Positions 38,318-49,600 of a stretch of DNA of 64,000 nt are shown here, piece by piece. The notes beneath the pieces were generated by a model, which worked only from the letters and a program-made list of their open reading frames with translations, was not told the DNA's origin and did not search any database. The translations under genes were made by a program, and so were the position numbers. This DNA comes from Quillaja saponaria (lineage: Eukaryota > Streptophyta > Magnoliopsida > Fabales > Quillajaceae), in contig CM055610.1 of assembly GCA_029379385.1 (NCBI GenBank), positions 21,523,961-21,587,960 of the forward strand, written 5' to 3'. The number at the start of each line of letters is the position of its first letter. Positions within the stretch are counted from its first letter, which is position 1.

Positions 38318-41300
38318 ATGGGTTTATGGCATGCTCAACCAGCTTTATCTCTTGGTTTAAATGCGCACTCATCACCAGCTTCTTCAACCCCTACTGGTGA
38401 TAATTCATTTAACTTTTAAATCGATTTCAGCTCTCGGGGTTCCTCGAATCCAATCCCTTCTGTTCCTTTGCTTTTGCTTGAGGAAAAGGACGAGAAGATT
38501 AGGGTTGAAAATGGAGAAGAACAAGTGGAAGATGAAAAAGTTAACTTTAGAGGAAGCCCTTCATGTTTTAAGAGGCAGAGAGATGGAATGTCGTTGTTCC
38601 CTTTAAATCCTTTGAAACGGGTTGCTGTTGATTCAGGACTTGAGGGGAGGCGGGCCGCAGTGCAAGCTTGGGGGAATCTGCCAATTGGGGTTGCAGATCC
38701 CGAGGTTTATGAAATAATGGAGAAGGAAAATCAAAGACAGATAAAGGAATTGAATTGATTGCTTCGGAGAATTTTGTGTGTAGGGCTGTGATGGAGGCTC
38801 TGGGTAGCCCTATGGCGAGGTACTCTGAGGGATTTCCCGGAGCTAGATACTATACTGGAAATCAGGATATTGACGAAATTGAATTGCTTTGTTGGAAGCG
38901 TGCATTAGCGGCCTTTGATCTTGATCCGAACAAGTGGGGAGTGAATGTGCAGCCATATTCATGCACTTCTGCGAACTTTGCTGTTTATACTGCTCTTTTG
39001 CTTCCACGGGATCGGATCATGGGTTTGGATTCTCCTTCCGGTGGTCATTTGAGTCATGGGTATTACACTCCAAGTGGAAAGAAAGTTTCAGCTGCATCGA
39101 TATTCTTTGAAAGTTTACCTTATAAAGTCAATCCGCAAACGGGGTTAACAGATTATGAAAAGCTTGAACAGAAGGCACTTGATTTCCGTCCAAAGATACT
39201 TATATGTGGAGGGAGTTCATACCCCAGGTAATGGGATTTTGCTAGGTTTAGGCAGATTGCTGATAAATGTGGGGCAGTTTTGATGTTTGACATGGCTCAT
39301 ATTAGTGGTCTTGTGGCGGCTAAGGTATGGCACCTTTGGTTCTGTCATTTGTTTATTTTCGATTTTTGGTTTTCTTTTTTCCTGGTTGCTCTTAGTCATG
39401 TCTATGGTTCTCTAATTTCAATTTTATGCAGATTTTATTCTTTTGTACGATCTTCCATTCTACTTATAGAACTGCTTGTTGATTTGCAAGAAGGATATCA
39501 TAGAGTCTGCATTTAATCATGTCTGTCTTTTCCCCCACTTTTTTTTCTCCTCAATTTGGGGAGGGATAAGTAGGAAACCTTAATGATAATAATTGGGGAA
39601 ACGAGGATAGCAATTCCTGCCCAATTTCCTTCGCAAAGCTTGAAGGTACTCGAAAAAAACACTAATCTGCTCATTTTTCTCTGGTGTCTGTTCTCTCTCT
39701 CTGAAAGAAAGACTGAGATTTCGTTAGGAGTGAACCTGAATGATATCAATTTCTAATTGGCTAATTATTACCATCCGTGATCATCTTGATAAAACCACAA
39801 TAAGATGGTGTTGCTGTATGAAAACTGTATATCTCATTCATGCCAGAACAAATTCTAATCTAAAAATGTTGCTGGGTTGTTCTTGTACCAGGGGTCCTTG
39901 CTATTTTTTGGAATTCCTTCAAACTATAATGCTTTATTATGTTTTTATTTTGGTTTCAATTTTTTATATTCTTAGAAAGGTTTACCCAAAAGTAAAGTTT
40001 TCTTACTATGAGTTGGCTTTTGTCCCTTTCAGGAATGTGCAAGGCCATTTGATTATTGCGATATCATCACCTCAACAACTCACAAATCTCTTCGAGGTCC
40101 AAGGGGTGGTATTATTTTTTATAGGAAAAGAAACAAATCAGTTAAGCAAGGCTATGTTCATATTCATGGGGAAGATAGTAGTTATGGTTTCGAGGAAAAG
40201 ATAAACTTTGCTGTATTTCCATCATTGCAAGGGGGTCCTCACAATAATCACATTACTGCTCTTGCCGTAGCTTTAAAACAAGTTGCTACTACTGACTATA
40301 AAGCATATATCCAACGGGTGAAGAGAAATGCACATGCTTTAGCGTCTGCCTTGCTGAAAAGAAAATGCAGATTGGTGACTGGGGGTACCGACGATCATTT
40401 GTTGCTATGGGATCTCACTGCTGTTGGCTTAAACGGTATTGTTATTTTTGCCTGCAAGTTTTTCACTTAGATGGGCTAGGAATTTTATAATCGAATGCTA
40501 ATGCATAAGCTGGTTATATCTTAGTATTTTGTCAGTATTGGAAGCACATTTAGATAGTTGTCAGTTTGTCACGAAATTGTCTATGATGACTTGTTTCTGT
40601 TTGTGTTATCAAGCTATTTACACTAATAGACTTTTTGGGCAATCCCTGTATCAGTCAGTACTGATTATTATATAGGCTTGGGTTGTAATTTAATAAACAT
40701 TGATAATATTGCTTTTATGGAGTATCTAGGATGGATTTGGTAGATTATAAAACCACATTATTTTTCTTCATGAGCTACTCCATTTTGATGTGTTATATTA
40801 TGCCTACAAAATATTACTGGATAACAGTTGTATTGTATGCTACCTTGTATTAACTTAATTATTTGATGATGCTGAAACATGGTTAATGGGGAGATTATTA
40901 GAAGTGGGGTTGATTGTTGCAATTCACTGTGGTGTGCTGTACGTGGGGTGGGTAGGGATATGTTTACTATAATTTTAGTAAGAGAATAAATATTTGTATC
41001 AAGAGTTACTTGAATTCACGTCAACTGAAATCTTGGGCCATATTCTGATTTTTAGCAAATACGTAGAAAAATATGGTTTATGCTAAAATTGGTGCTACAT
41101 TTGAACGGGGGCGCATCTTTTCAGTTGTTGCTTCTTCTCTGTTTAATTTCTTTTGGCAATGTTAAAGTAGGTGATTCGTTTGAACGGAGGGAGATTCATT
41201 TCGGTCTTTGCTTCTTAAGGTCTCTGAAAGATGCATTACTGTGAAAGCTCTCTGGACAAATTTAAATAATCTGGTCCAAATTGATTCTGATTGCTTTACA

Positions 41301-43805
41301 TTAACTTCTACTCGGTTTTTATTGTCAAATTTCTCCTGATGCTTTACTTTTTTTTCAACATTCAGTCTCTGAAGATAATAAGAAAAGTAATAAATTGAAA
41401 CCTGAAATTATGCTGGAGCCTAATTTAAATCCTGATCTCTTCATTATATTGTTTTAGTAGTAAAATAAATAAAACACTTTGACATTATTATTGCTATTGG
41501 ATTCTCGTTTTCCTTCTTTTTTGGGTGACATTGATCGTTTTAAAGATATGTATGCGGAGTAATAACTAGGGTGCAGACCTTAGATGGTATGACTGGAGGG
41601 TTCCCGATCACGATAGGTGTTTACCAAGGTTCATCCTTAAGCCCTTACTTATTTGTTTTAGTCATGGATGAACTTACCTATAATATTCAATATAGGGCTC
41701 CGTGGTGCATGCTGTTTGCCGATGATATCATGTTGGTAGATGAAACTAGAAAAGTTTTAAATTTCAAACTAGAAATGTAGAGGAATGTGTTAGAATCTAA
41801 AGGTCTTATATTGAGTCGGACAAAAACAGAGTATATGGAGTTCGATTTTAGTAAAACACTAAAACTAGAGGAGACTCTAATGAAATAATTTTGGATGGTC
41901 AGATAATTCCTATAAAAGACGTGTTTAAGTAATTAGGTTCATTTGTATAAAAAGATGGCGCAATTGAGCATGATGTAAACTATAGGATCAAGGCAGGGTG
42001 GGCGAAGTGGCAAAGTACTTCGGGAGTTTTATGTAATTCTAAAATCCCGAATAGATTGAAAGGAAAATTTTACAAGACTATAGTGAGACCAGCTATATTA
42101 TATGGTACCGAATGTTGGGCAGTTAAGAAGTAACATTTGCTTAAGAAGTAACATTTGCATAAGATGAGAGTAGCTGAAATGAGAATGTTGAGATGGATGA
42201 CGAGACATACAAGAAATGATAGAATAAGGAATGAGGAGATCTGTAAGAAGGTTGAAGTAGTACCTATTGAGGAGAAAATGAGGGAGAATCGTCTATGTTG
42301 GTTTAGATATATCTAATGTCGGCCAATAGATGCAGTAGTTAAAAAAGGTAACTTGGTACAAGTGTTAGGTGTTAGACATAAGAGATGGAGACCAAAACTT
42401 ATACGGGGGATAGTCATCGAGAAAGATATGATTGCTCTAGGGATTATTGAAAATGTTGTCTCGGATCGATGCGAATTGAGAAAAATGATTCATATAGCTG
42501 ACCTCAACTAGTTTGAGATTTAAGGCTTAGTTGAGTTGAGTTGAGTTGAGTTAATGAGTGTTACAAGAGTAAAGCTTGGGGAAAGTGAAAAAAAAAAAAA
42601 TTAAACTAGATTTTCTAAAAAAAATAAGGTGGTCAAGGAATTCTGAGAAAGGATAATAGCCCTTTTTATTTTGGTTACATTTTTATGCTTTAAATTGTTT
42701 AATTTTGTGCACTTTTGGCACCGATCTTACTGCTAGAAGTAGTAGCTTTTCAAGCACGCAAGTGAAAGTGTTCTATCTATTACATAGTTTTCCATATATC
42801 TTGTGATAAGTTAAATATGATAATTGTCATGAATGTCAGGTGTATGAATATAGATGCTCTAAAAACAATTTTTTATATTATTTCAGTTGGGTATCCTATT
42901 AACAAAGCTGTGTTTTTTTATTTATTTTGCATGTGTTTTAAGATCAGTTTGTATATGTCAACTAGCGAATACCAACTTGATTTCTTCCTCTATTAACTAT
43001 GAGCCTAAAGGTTCAACCTCACAATTCTTCTATTTTTTTTTTTGTTACGTTCTGTAGGCAAGAACTATGAGGAAGTCTGTGAGATGTGTCAAATCTCTCA
43101 GAATAAAACTGCTGTTTTTGGTGACGATGGTGCTATTTGTCCAGGAGGCTTGAGAATCGGCGAGTAGTTTGTCTGTATTCTGTAGATAAGCTTGTGGTTT
43201 CTATCTACTTGATTCTCATCATTTGTCTTTTATATTATTTAATTTAGGATTCACTGTTCTTTTCTTTTTGCTGTTCATTTTAAGCCACCAAGTCTTTGAT
43301 TAAGTAATAGATATGTTAATCAGTTTCCTATTCCAAATATTTAATCTAGATTTCTTCAAGTCTCTTTAATGCCACCCCAACCTTGTGGGTGCTCGTGAAA
43401 GTCTTTAGTGCCCCACTATATTTCTGCTGCATATTTGCTTGGTTTCTGATTTTTTAACAGCAAATTCAAAGCTAATTATATCGGTGAATTAGTTCCTTTG
43501 TCCAATGTTGCCACTGTAGTGTATTTAAATTGCTTCCCCTTATTACCCACTTTGTTGTTGTTTTTTTCCCTGTATCCAGGTACTCCTGCAATGACATTAC
43601 GAGGTTGCATAGAGGATGATTTTTGAGACAATTGCTGATTTTCTTTGTAGGGTACCTCAGATTACAAGCATTGTACAGAGGGAACATGGAAAATCATACA
43701 AAGATTTTTCTCAACGGTCCCCAGAATAATAAAGATATAGTTGAGCTCCGAAGTCGGGTTGAGACGTTTGCTTCCCATCTTCCCATGCCAGGATTCGACA
43801 TTTAA
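38318..43805 (+). pseudogene. Broken serine hydroxymethyltransferase (SHM6/SHM7 type)
   Basis: Four exons are recognisable: 38318-39324 (ending VAAK then GTATGG), 40033-40435, 43058-43159 and 43580-43805. The protein class is clear from [22 protein letters not shown] sequence, [31 protein letters not shown], the PLP-lysine motif [13 protein letters not shown], and [16 protein letters not shown]. The long N-terminal extension with FKRQRDG is typical of SHM6/SHM7. SHMT interconverts serine and glycine with tetrahydrofolate. Lesions seen: TAA at 38417-38419; one base lost near 38746 (AAAGGAATT where AAAGGGAATT is expected); TAA at 39229-39231 where family members have an acidic codon before WDFAR; a GC instead of GT at the donor 43160-43161; and one extra T in the run 43621-43624. 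The two substitution-type stops argue against a pure sequencing artefact. Confidence 0.88.
41535..42557 (+). mobile_element. 5'-truncated non-LTR retrotransposon (RTE-like) fragment
   Basis: Residual reverse transcriptase sequence is readable: YQGSSLSPYLFVLVMDEL at about 41618-41671 and CMLFADDIMLVDET, the catalytic FADD box, just after, then LESKGLILSRTKTEYMEF in a shifted frame. Many stops and frame changes follow, with weak matches to the usual RTE C-terminal region (RPAILYG-like, MRMLRWM-like). The 3' end is typical of plant RTE elements: GCTGACCTCAACTAG, AAGGCTTAG, then a TTGAG tandem tail at about 42530-42555. The element lies in sense orientation inside the intron between SHM exons 2 and 3. 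The endonuclease half is missing and no target-site duplication was found. It is inactive. Confidence 0.85.
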
Positions 43806-45590
43806 ACATGTGGGAAGGGAATTAGGCAGCCTTCATGAATATCTAACATTATTATTGTATGTTGGATTACTTCTTACCGCCCTTTGCATGGTAAAGTATT
43901 CATTTTTGTCCCTTGTCCTCACTTTTAGTTCAGATGAAGCTCCTTTAAAAAAAGTAGTCACCATATGCTGCCACAATCATACAGCCATTATACCATTACT
44001 CAGCTAAACTGGCTGCCTGATTCTGATTTGTACAAATTATACGAAGGAAATATTTCATTCTTCAAGTTCTGAGGCAGTGGCCTCCTTGTTTATCTTGTAA
44101 CTTCTGTATCAAGTGTGATATAACACATGAAACTTGCCTCTCTTTTAGTAGTTTCAAACTACTTGTACAATAAACTTGCAAATGGTTAGTCTGATCTCTG
44201 AACTAGGCGTACTTTAGACTCTGTTCAGAACACAATTGTAAAGTTCATCTTCTTGATTTCTCCAATATCACTATGGATGTTCTTGTAGTATTGGAGTCCT
44301 TTTTATTTTCCCCTTTTCAGGTGAGTGATGTTTCGGAAACCCTACTTATGATTGGAATTGCATTTAGAGGTAAATCAAATGGAGAAACTTTCCAATTGTG
44401 TGACTTGATCTATTTTTTAAATGGTAGATGAGCAGTGCTCTTCTAAAACATGGTATATCTGCCGTGGATATTGACGGTTCAACCCCTGTAGCCATTGATT
44501 TTGTCGGAAGATGGGGCTGCTAAGTGCATTTCTGGCATCCAGAATACTGACCTTTTGCAAATACTGGTGATTATTTCTGTCTGTTTCACTGTATGTTTGC
44601 TGGGTCGCCAATATTTTATTCGTTGTTTTAAAGCAATACTCAAATGGAACCCCCAGAGGGAGGCAAAGCATGAAATTCCGGCAAGGGACAAAAAGCACGA
44701 GGTACGGTTACAATTGAGAGTGACCTCTGAAATTATATGTTTGTATAATTATATTATATAGTATAGTATAACCCCAGACCCCAAAAGAAAGGTTTGGAGT
44801 TTTTTGTAAACAGATAAAAATTTTAGAGAGAGTGAGAAAGAAGCCATAGAAGAGAACTTGGAAGAGACATGTCAGGAAGAGAGGGATGCTGTGAGAAGCT
44901 TTCATCATCAATTCCATTGCTTTCAAAGTGAACCGAATCAGACAAAAGCTTCTTAAGAGCAAAAGAAGCTGCTTTTGAAGTTAAAGCAGCCCCGGAATCT
45001 AACAGTGCCTCCTACTGTCCTATGCTTCCCTTTTCATTATTTTTCAGAACTAGAATGATTAGTCATTTACTGCAACAACTACTACTGAAAAAGAGGACTT
45101 TGAATCCTGAAGAGGAAAAATACAAAATAAATTAAATAACATTCAAAGAAAGAAAAGAATTTGGCCTTGTCTGTCTTCCTGGTTGAGAATGGTGGGCAGG
45201 TTGAAGGTTCTCCAATTAATTATATTTTTTCCTCTTCTTTATTATAAAATGTGAAATATGATTGAGGAAGGTGATGATTAAGTTGAATTTAGCCCTCGGG
45301 AAATAATACATGGCCAAATTTTCTTCTCAAAACCACAATGATATTCCATTGGAGAATCTTCCTCTTTGGTTTCTGGAAGAAGAAAGACTTTCACAAAAGT
45401 TCCAACTATAGCAACTGTAAAAACAAAGAAAACCACAAGAGGCATGAAAAAAAAGTTAAAACAAAAAACAAAATTCAAGAAGGTAAGGGTTAAAACCTTC
45501 AAGGTACAACAACCCCAACAACTGATTCCTCTACTTGTAGTAAGTTTTTTTTTTCTTTTTGGCAACCATTTTTTTTATCCTTCACTCTGT
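43806..45590. other. Spacer between the SHM pseudogene and the BPS1-like gene
   Basis: An open stretch at about 44489-44701 (plus) encodes one hydrophobic segment (LLQILVIISVCFTVCLLG) followed by a basic stretch and ends at a donor-like GAGGTACGG. It has no ATG in frame and matches no family I know. The part near 45590 should be the BPS1-like 3' UTR. Confidence 0.4.
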
Positions 45591-46667
45591 TTACCTATGA
45601 CTGCAAAAGTCCAAAAGCTTCTTCCTCCCTTCAACAATTTCATCAAAGAAATCATCAAGCTGTCCAATAATATTGTCTGCTCCAGATCTCAGAACCCCAA
45701 AACACCCTCTCAGATTTTCAACTCTCTCTCTAATCCCAACCTCTGTTTCCCACTCCACCAGCATACCCTGTGAACTTCTTCTCTCCAATTCCCCTCTCAG
45801 CTCCTCCATGGCCATCTTGGATCTCCCAAACTCATACAGCAAAATCCCAGGTGTCCCACTGATCTGACTGATTTCTGAAGCCACCCTCTGCTGTAATCTT
45901 GCCGTCGAAATCATGAACGCCGATCCCAGAAACAAACACCCTTCATATCCTCCAAGAACAAAATTCGACGATTCAGGCCAGCAATAAACTAACCCATATA
46001 GCAAAATCATTAACAACAGGGAGCTAACGTTTCTCATTGCATAAAGTACTCCTCTGAAGCCATTGAATCCGTTGAGTTTTGATTCGATCGATACCTTCTC
46101 GTCAAAACGCAAAGAAAGGGGTTGTATTCTTGTTTCCATTAAAGCACGATTCTCTTCCTCCAATCCCACAGCTTCTCTGCGACAACCTGAGATTGCTCGA
46201 ATAACCTGTTTCAGCGAAGAAAGTAAAGCTTTTTATTCAAACCCAGTATGCTAATTACTGTGATTCTTAGGAATATAAAACGAAAAATCGAAAATTGTGA
46301 TCAACCTGACCTGGCGATAGAGTTGTGGGCTAAGATGACGATGGGAATCGAGAGGGGAAGTGATATTAAAGCCAGCAGAGTAGTAATTCTCGATGCCGGA
46401 AATGCCTGACTTAAGGACATGGCAGGCTTCCCAAAGCTTGGAGCTTTCATCCATATACTCGTCAAGCCACTTGTCACCTACAGGCAAATGAAGCTTTTGG
46501 ACAAGAAGGGTCAATTGGGTATGAAAGGATCGGAGAAGTGAGAGTACCCTTTGAAGGAATTGGATTGACATGAAGTTATTGGAGAGGTAAACACGTTCAA
46601 GATCGTCAATTCCTCTGGTAAGAAAGGAGTAGAAGCCATTGACAGAGTTGGTGGAAGAAGGATCCAT
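45591..46667 (-). CDS. BPS1-like (BYPASS1-related) protein
   Basis: Two exons, 46667-46311 and 46205-45591, with a GT-AG intron, give 323 residues. The start [16 protein letters not shown] is the first ATG. The N-terminal half shows the family pattern: [19 protein letters not shown], then [18 protein letters not shown] and a following helix. The second exon carries [19 protein letters not shown], one hydrophobic segment at about residues 170-190 ([17 protein letters not shown]), and a helical, charged C-terminus ([18 protein letters not shown]). BPS1 family proteins influence production of a root-derived growth signal, but members of this subgroup have no firm biochemical role. I recall BPS1-like genes at the matching places in both Arabidopsis segments (At1g22030, At1g77855), which supports the family call. 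The frame is intact. Confidence 0.75.
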
Positions 46668-49600
46668 TACAGTTGTGGGAGTGTTAAAAAGGAATTAATA
46701 GGAGAAGAAAATAAAGTGAATGGTGGGAATGAAAGAAGAGGAAGGAAGGAGGAGAAAGATTGTGAAAGAGGGAGATATTTAAATTGAGAGAGAGTGGAAG
46801 CATAAGAATGGAGAACCAAAAAGGACTAATTTATAAAAAGATGAAAGTAATGGAAGAATGGAAGAATGGAAGGAAAGGAATATCTTAGAAGCTCAGGTTT
46901 CTAAGGTTGAAAAGGATTGTTAGTAGCAATGATGGGTGTTTCCTATTGAGGGGAAAGGATGATTGGTAATATGCCATTTTCATTGTTTAATGGGCAGAAA
47001 GAAATAGAGGTAAGGTAAAAGAGAAAAATTGGAGAGCCTAAAAATAAAAAGAACATAGGCAAGAAGGGAGAAGAGAAGAGGAAAATATTTTAGGAAGAAA
47101 GGTAGGAAAAGATTAATAAGGTTCATATGACAATACAATCTTCTTGACCTTCATGAACATAGAGTAAATTATATTTATTGCATTTGTCGAAATCATACTA
47201 ATTATTTTATCAAGATATTTGGTAATAAATTGTATTTAAATTTATTTATATATTTTAATATAAAATAAATCAAGTGTATGATTTTGATAAACATAATATC
47301 ATGTAAAATATAATAGTATTTACTTTTAATATTATATTTCTTGGCGGACCTTTTAACTAGGCTCATATAAAATGTAGTGAAACTATTTTTATGATAAATT
47401 ATTAAGAGAAAGACCCGGGGAAGGGGTAGAATGAAGTGGGATTTTGATATTAATTGTAGTTAGCAATGTTCAATGAAGTGAGTTTCTTGAGTGATAAAAG
47501 GTTTGACTGGACTAACTTGGGTTCTGCTTCTAATTCTTCCATTGAAAACCAAGTCTCCCTTTTGATTTGAGCGCTCTTTGGCTTCTTCTTCCCTCATTTT
47601 CTTCCTCGAGCAACTGAATTTGCTCCTTTACTTCCCCTCTATTCTATTGAAACTTGTGGTTTTGTTCTTCCTAGATGTATATTGTTTTGTTGATTTCTTC
47701 AAAAGGGAGAATAATTGGAATGATGAGGTTCCTTGTATTTGTATTTTTGTTACCTTCTACCATGCTTTCCATGCATATATGATCAGCCTTTTGAGGCCAT
47801 ATTTGTTCTTTTTAGTAACTTTGTTATAATTCCATTATATTAGTTTCTTTAAGGACAAAAAAGAATTGTGCTTTCTCACACCCTTCATCCTTAACTCCAT
47901 CACAATTCACATGGAATGAATTTATTATATTAATTGAAATATAACGCATGAAAAAAAAAATACTTACACAATTCATATTACAAAAAAATCACGAATATGA
48001 GAATTTTTTTTAATTTTTTTGCAAAAGTTAATTTTACTCTTTGCACATAGTCTCTTTTAAAAATAATAATAATTATGTGTAATTATTTATAATCCTATTA
48101 TTCTTGAATAAACTGGTCGAGGGGAGACTTATAAAATTTATATATAGTAAAAATTTCTTAAATTTGACGATGTGGAATTACGCATCAACATATATATTAA
48201 TTACTATCTATCAAGATGCAGATATAGGAGGAAAATATGTTGAGCTCCATCTGCTAAATGATTGGTCTTGTAATGTAACTGGGTCCCATAACGTAAGCAT
48301 TTTACCAACTGGGTTTTAATTGATTGATTATGTTTAATATAGTTACTAATGAAAGGCTGTGGAACATTTGAAGCTGCGTAAAGTTGTTTCTTTTATTATC
48401 TTTTGATTGTATTGTATTGTATTGTACTAGTATTTATCCATTTGCTTCTTTCTTTTTCAGTTTTACTTTAAGCATTTAATTATTGGAGTATTTATGTAAA
48501 TGTCTTTTCTCTCTAGTTGGACGAGAGGGGAGAGGGGAGTGGGGACCAAGAAATCTAATTTGTATAATAGGTTTCTGTAACATCTTATTAAATTTGGTTT
48601 AGTAGGGTGCTCGTGGGTTTTTGGAGAATGGGACATCCTAGAAGTATGTTGGTCTTTAAGATTTCATTGGAAAGTGAGTATGGAAGACAAATAAGATTGT
48701 CATTTATCTAAACGACATTCACATTCATATGGGCGATTTTATTTTTTACTCGTATAGAAAGCACACCAAATCCAACAAGAAAGGGTTACCAATACAGATC
48801 ACAAATATTGGAGCTTGCTCATAAATAGTTTGTGAGTTAATTAAGAGTTTGAATTCAACTCGACTCATTTTAGAAAACGAATTGATTTTAATATTATTTT
48901 AAACTCGGTTAATACAACGAGTTGAGTACAATTTTTTGTAAACTCAGACTCGTAAATTCGAGATTCAATTGACTTAATATTAAATATATATATAAATATT
49001 TTATTTATTTATCAATTTATAATAAAAATATCTATATGTAAAAATTAACAAAAATTGTAATTTGATTTAATGATAAATTACTGATTCTCTAATAAGTCTT
49101 GAATAAAATTTTCAAAAGCTCTTAAAGAATCGAGATTGAGCTTTGATTTAGGCTTTTGACCTCTTAACGAACACAACTTGAATTTAAGTCTGCCAAAAAT
49201 TTATTTAGCCTAGTTAAGCTCTGCCCTCAAACTCGAGTCGTTGTCACTCCTACACTAAATTAAAAAATTCTTTTTACTAACAAGATTTCTGTTTAACATA
49301 GCTCCAATTATTTCAAGATCAAAACTTCAGGGGAGTGAACCGATGAACTAGTTAACTAAAACTTAAAAACCAACATGTCACCAATGAGTACAGTTAGATA
49401 TTTTATCTCACAAGGAAGATGATATTTTCAATTACAAGTTATTTTGACGGAAAATAACATTTTACTTTCACGATATGGTGGGACTCGTCAAAAGTAAGTT
49501 TATGGACCCATTGTTCTGAAAGTTATAAATTCCTTTTCAATTTGTTTAGATGGAATAAGGATGAATTGGTCAAAGCAAAAAAGAAAAAGAAGTCGTAAAA

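Noticed and set aside
39740..40204. 154-residue plus-strand ORF between SHM exons 1 and 2
   Set aside because: It is a chance frame across the intron and the wrong frame of SHM exon 2; the SHM frame is clear in the other register.
44495..44761. Plus-strand ORF with a membrane-like segment
   Set aside because: It has no ATG start, no family resemblance and only one donor-like site; kept as a note in the spacer entry.
45278..45565. Minus-strand ORF with a hydrophobic run and FLLPETK, resembling the end of a sugar transporter
   Set aside because: The PETK word alone is weak evidence, the usual following G and acidic motif are absent, and no upstream transporter exon exists on this strand.
48104..48319. 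71-codon plus-strand ORF in the gene-poor region
   Set aside because: Its start is not an ATG, its composition is ordinary for AT-rich DNA, and nothing around it suggests a gene.
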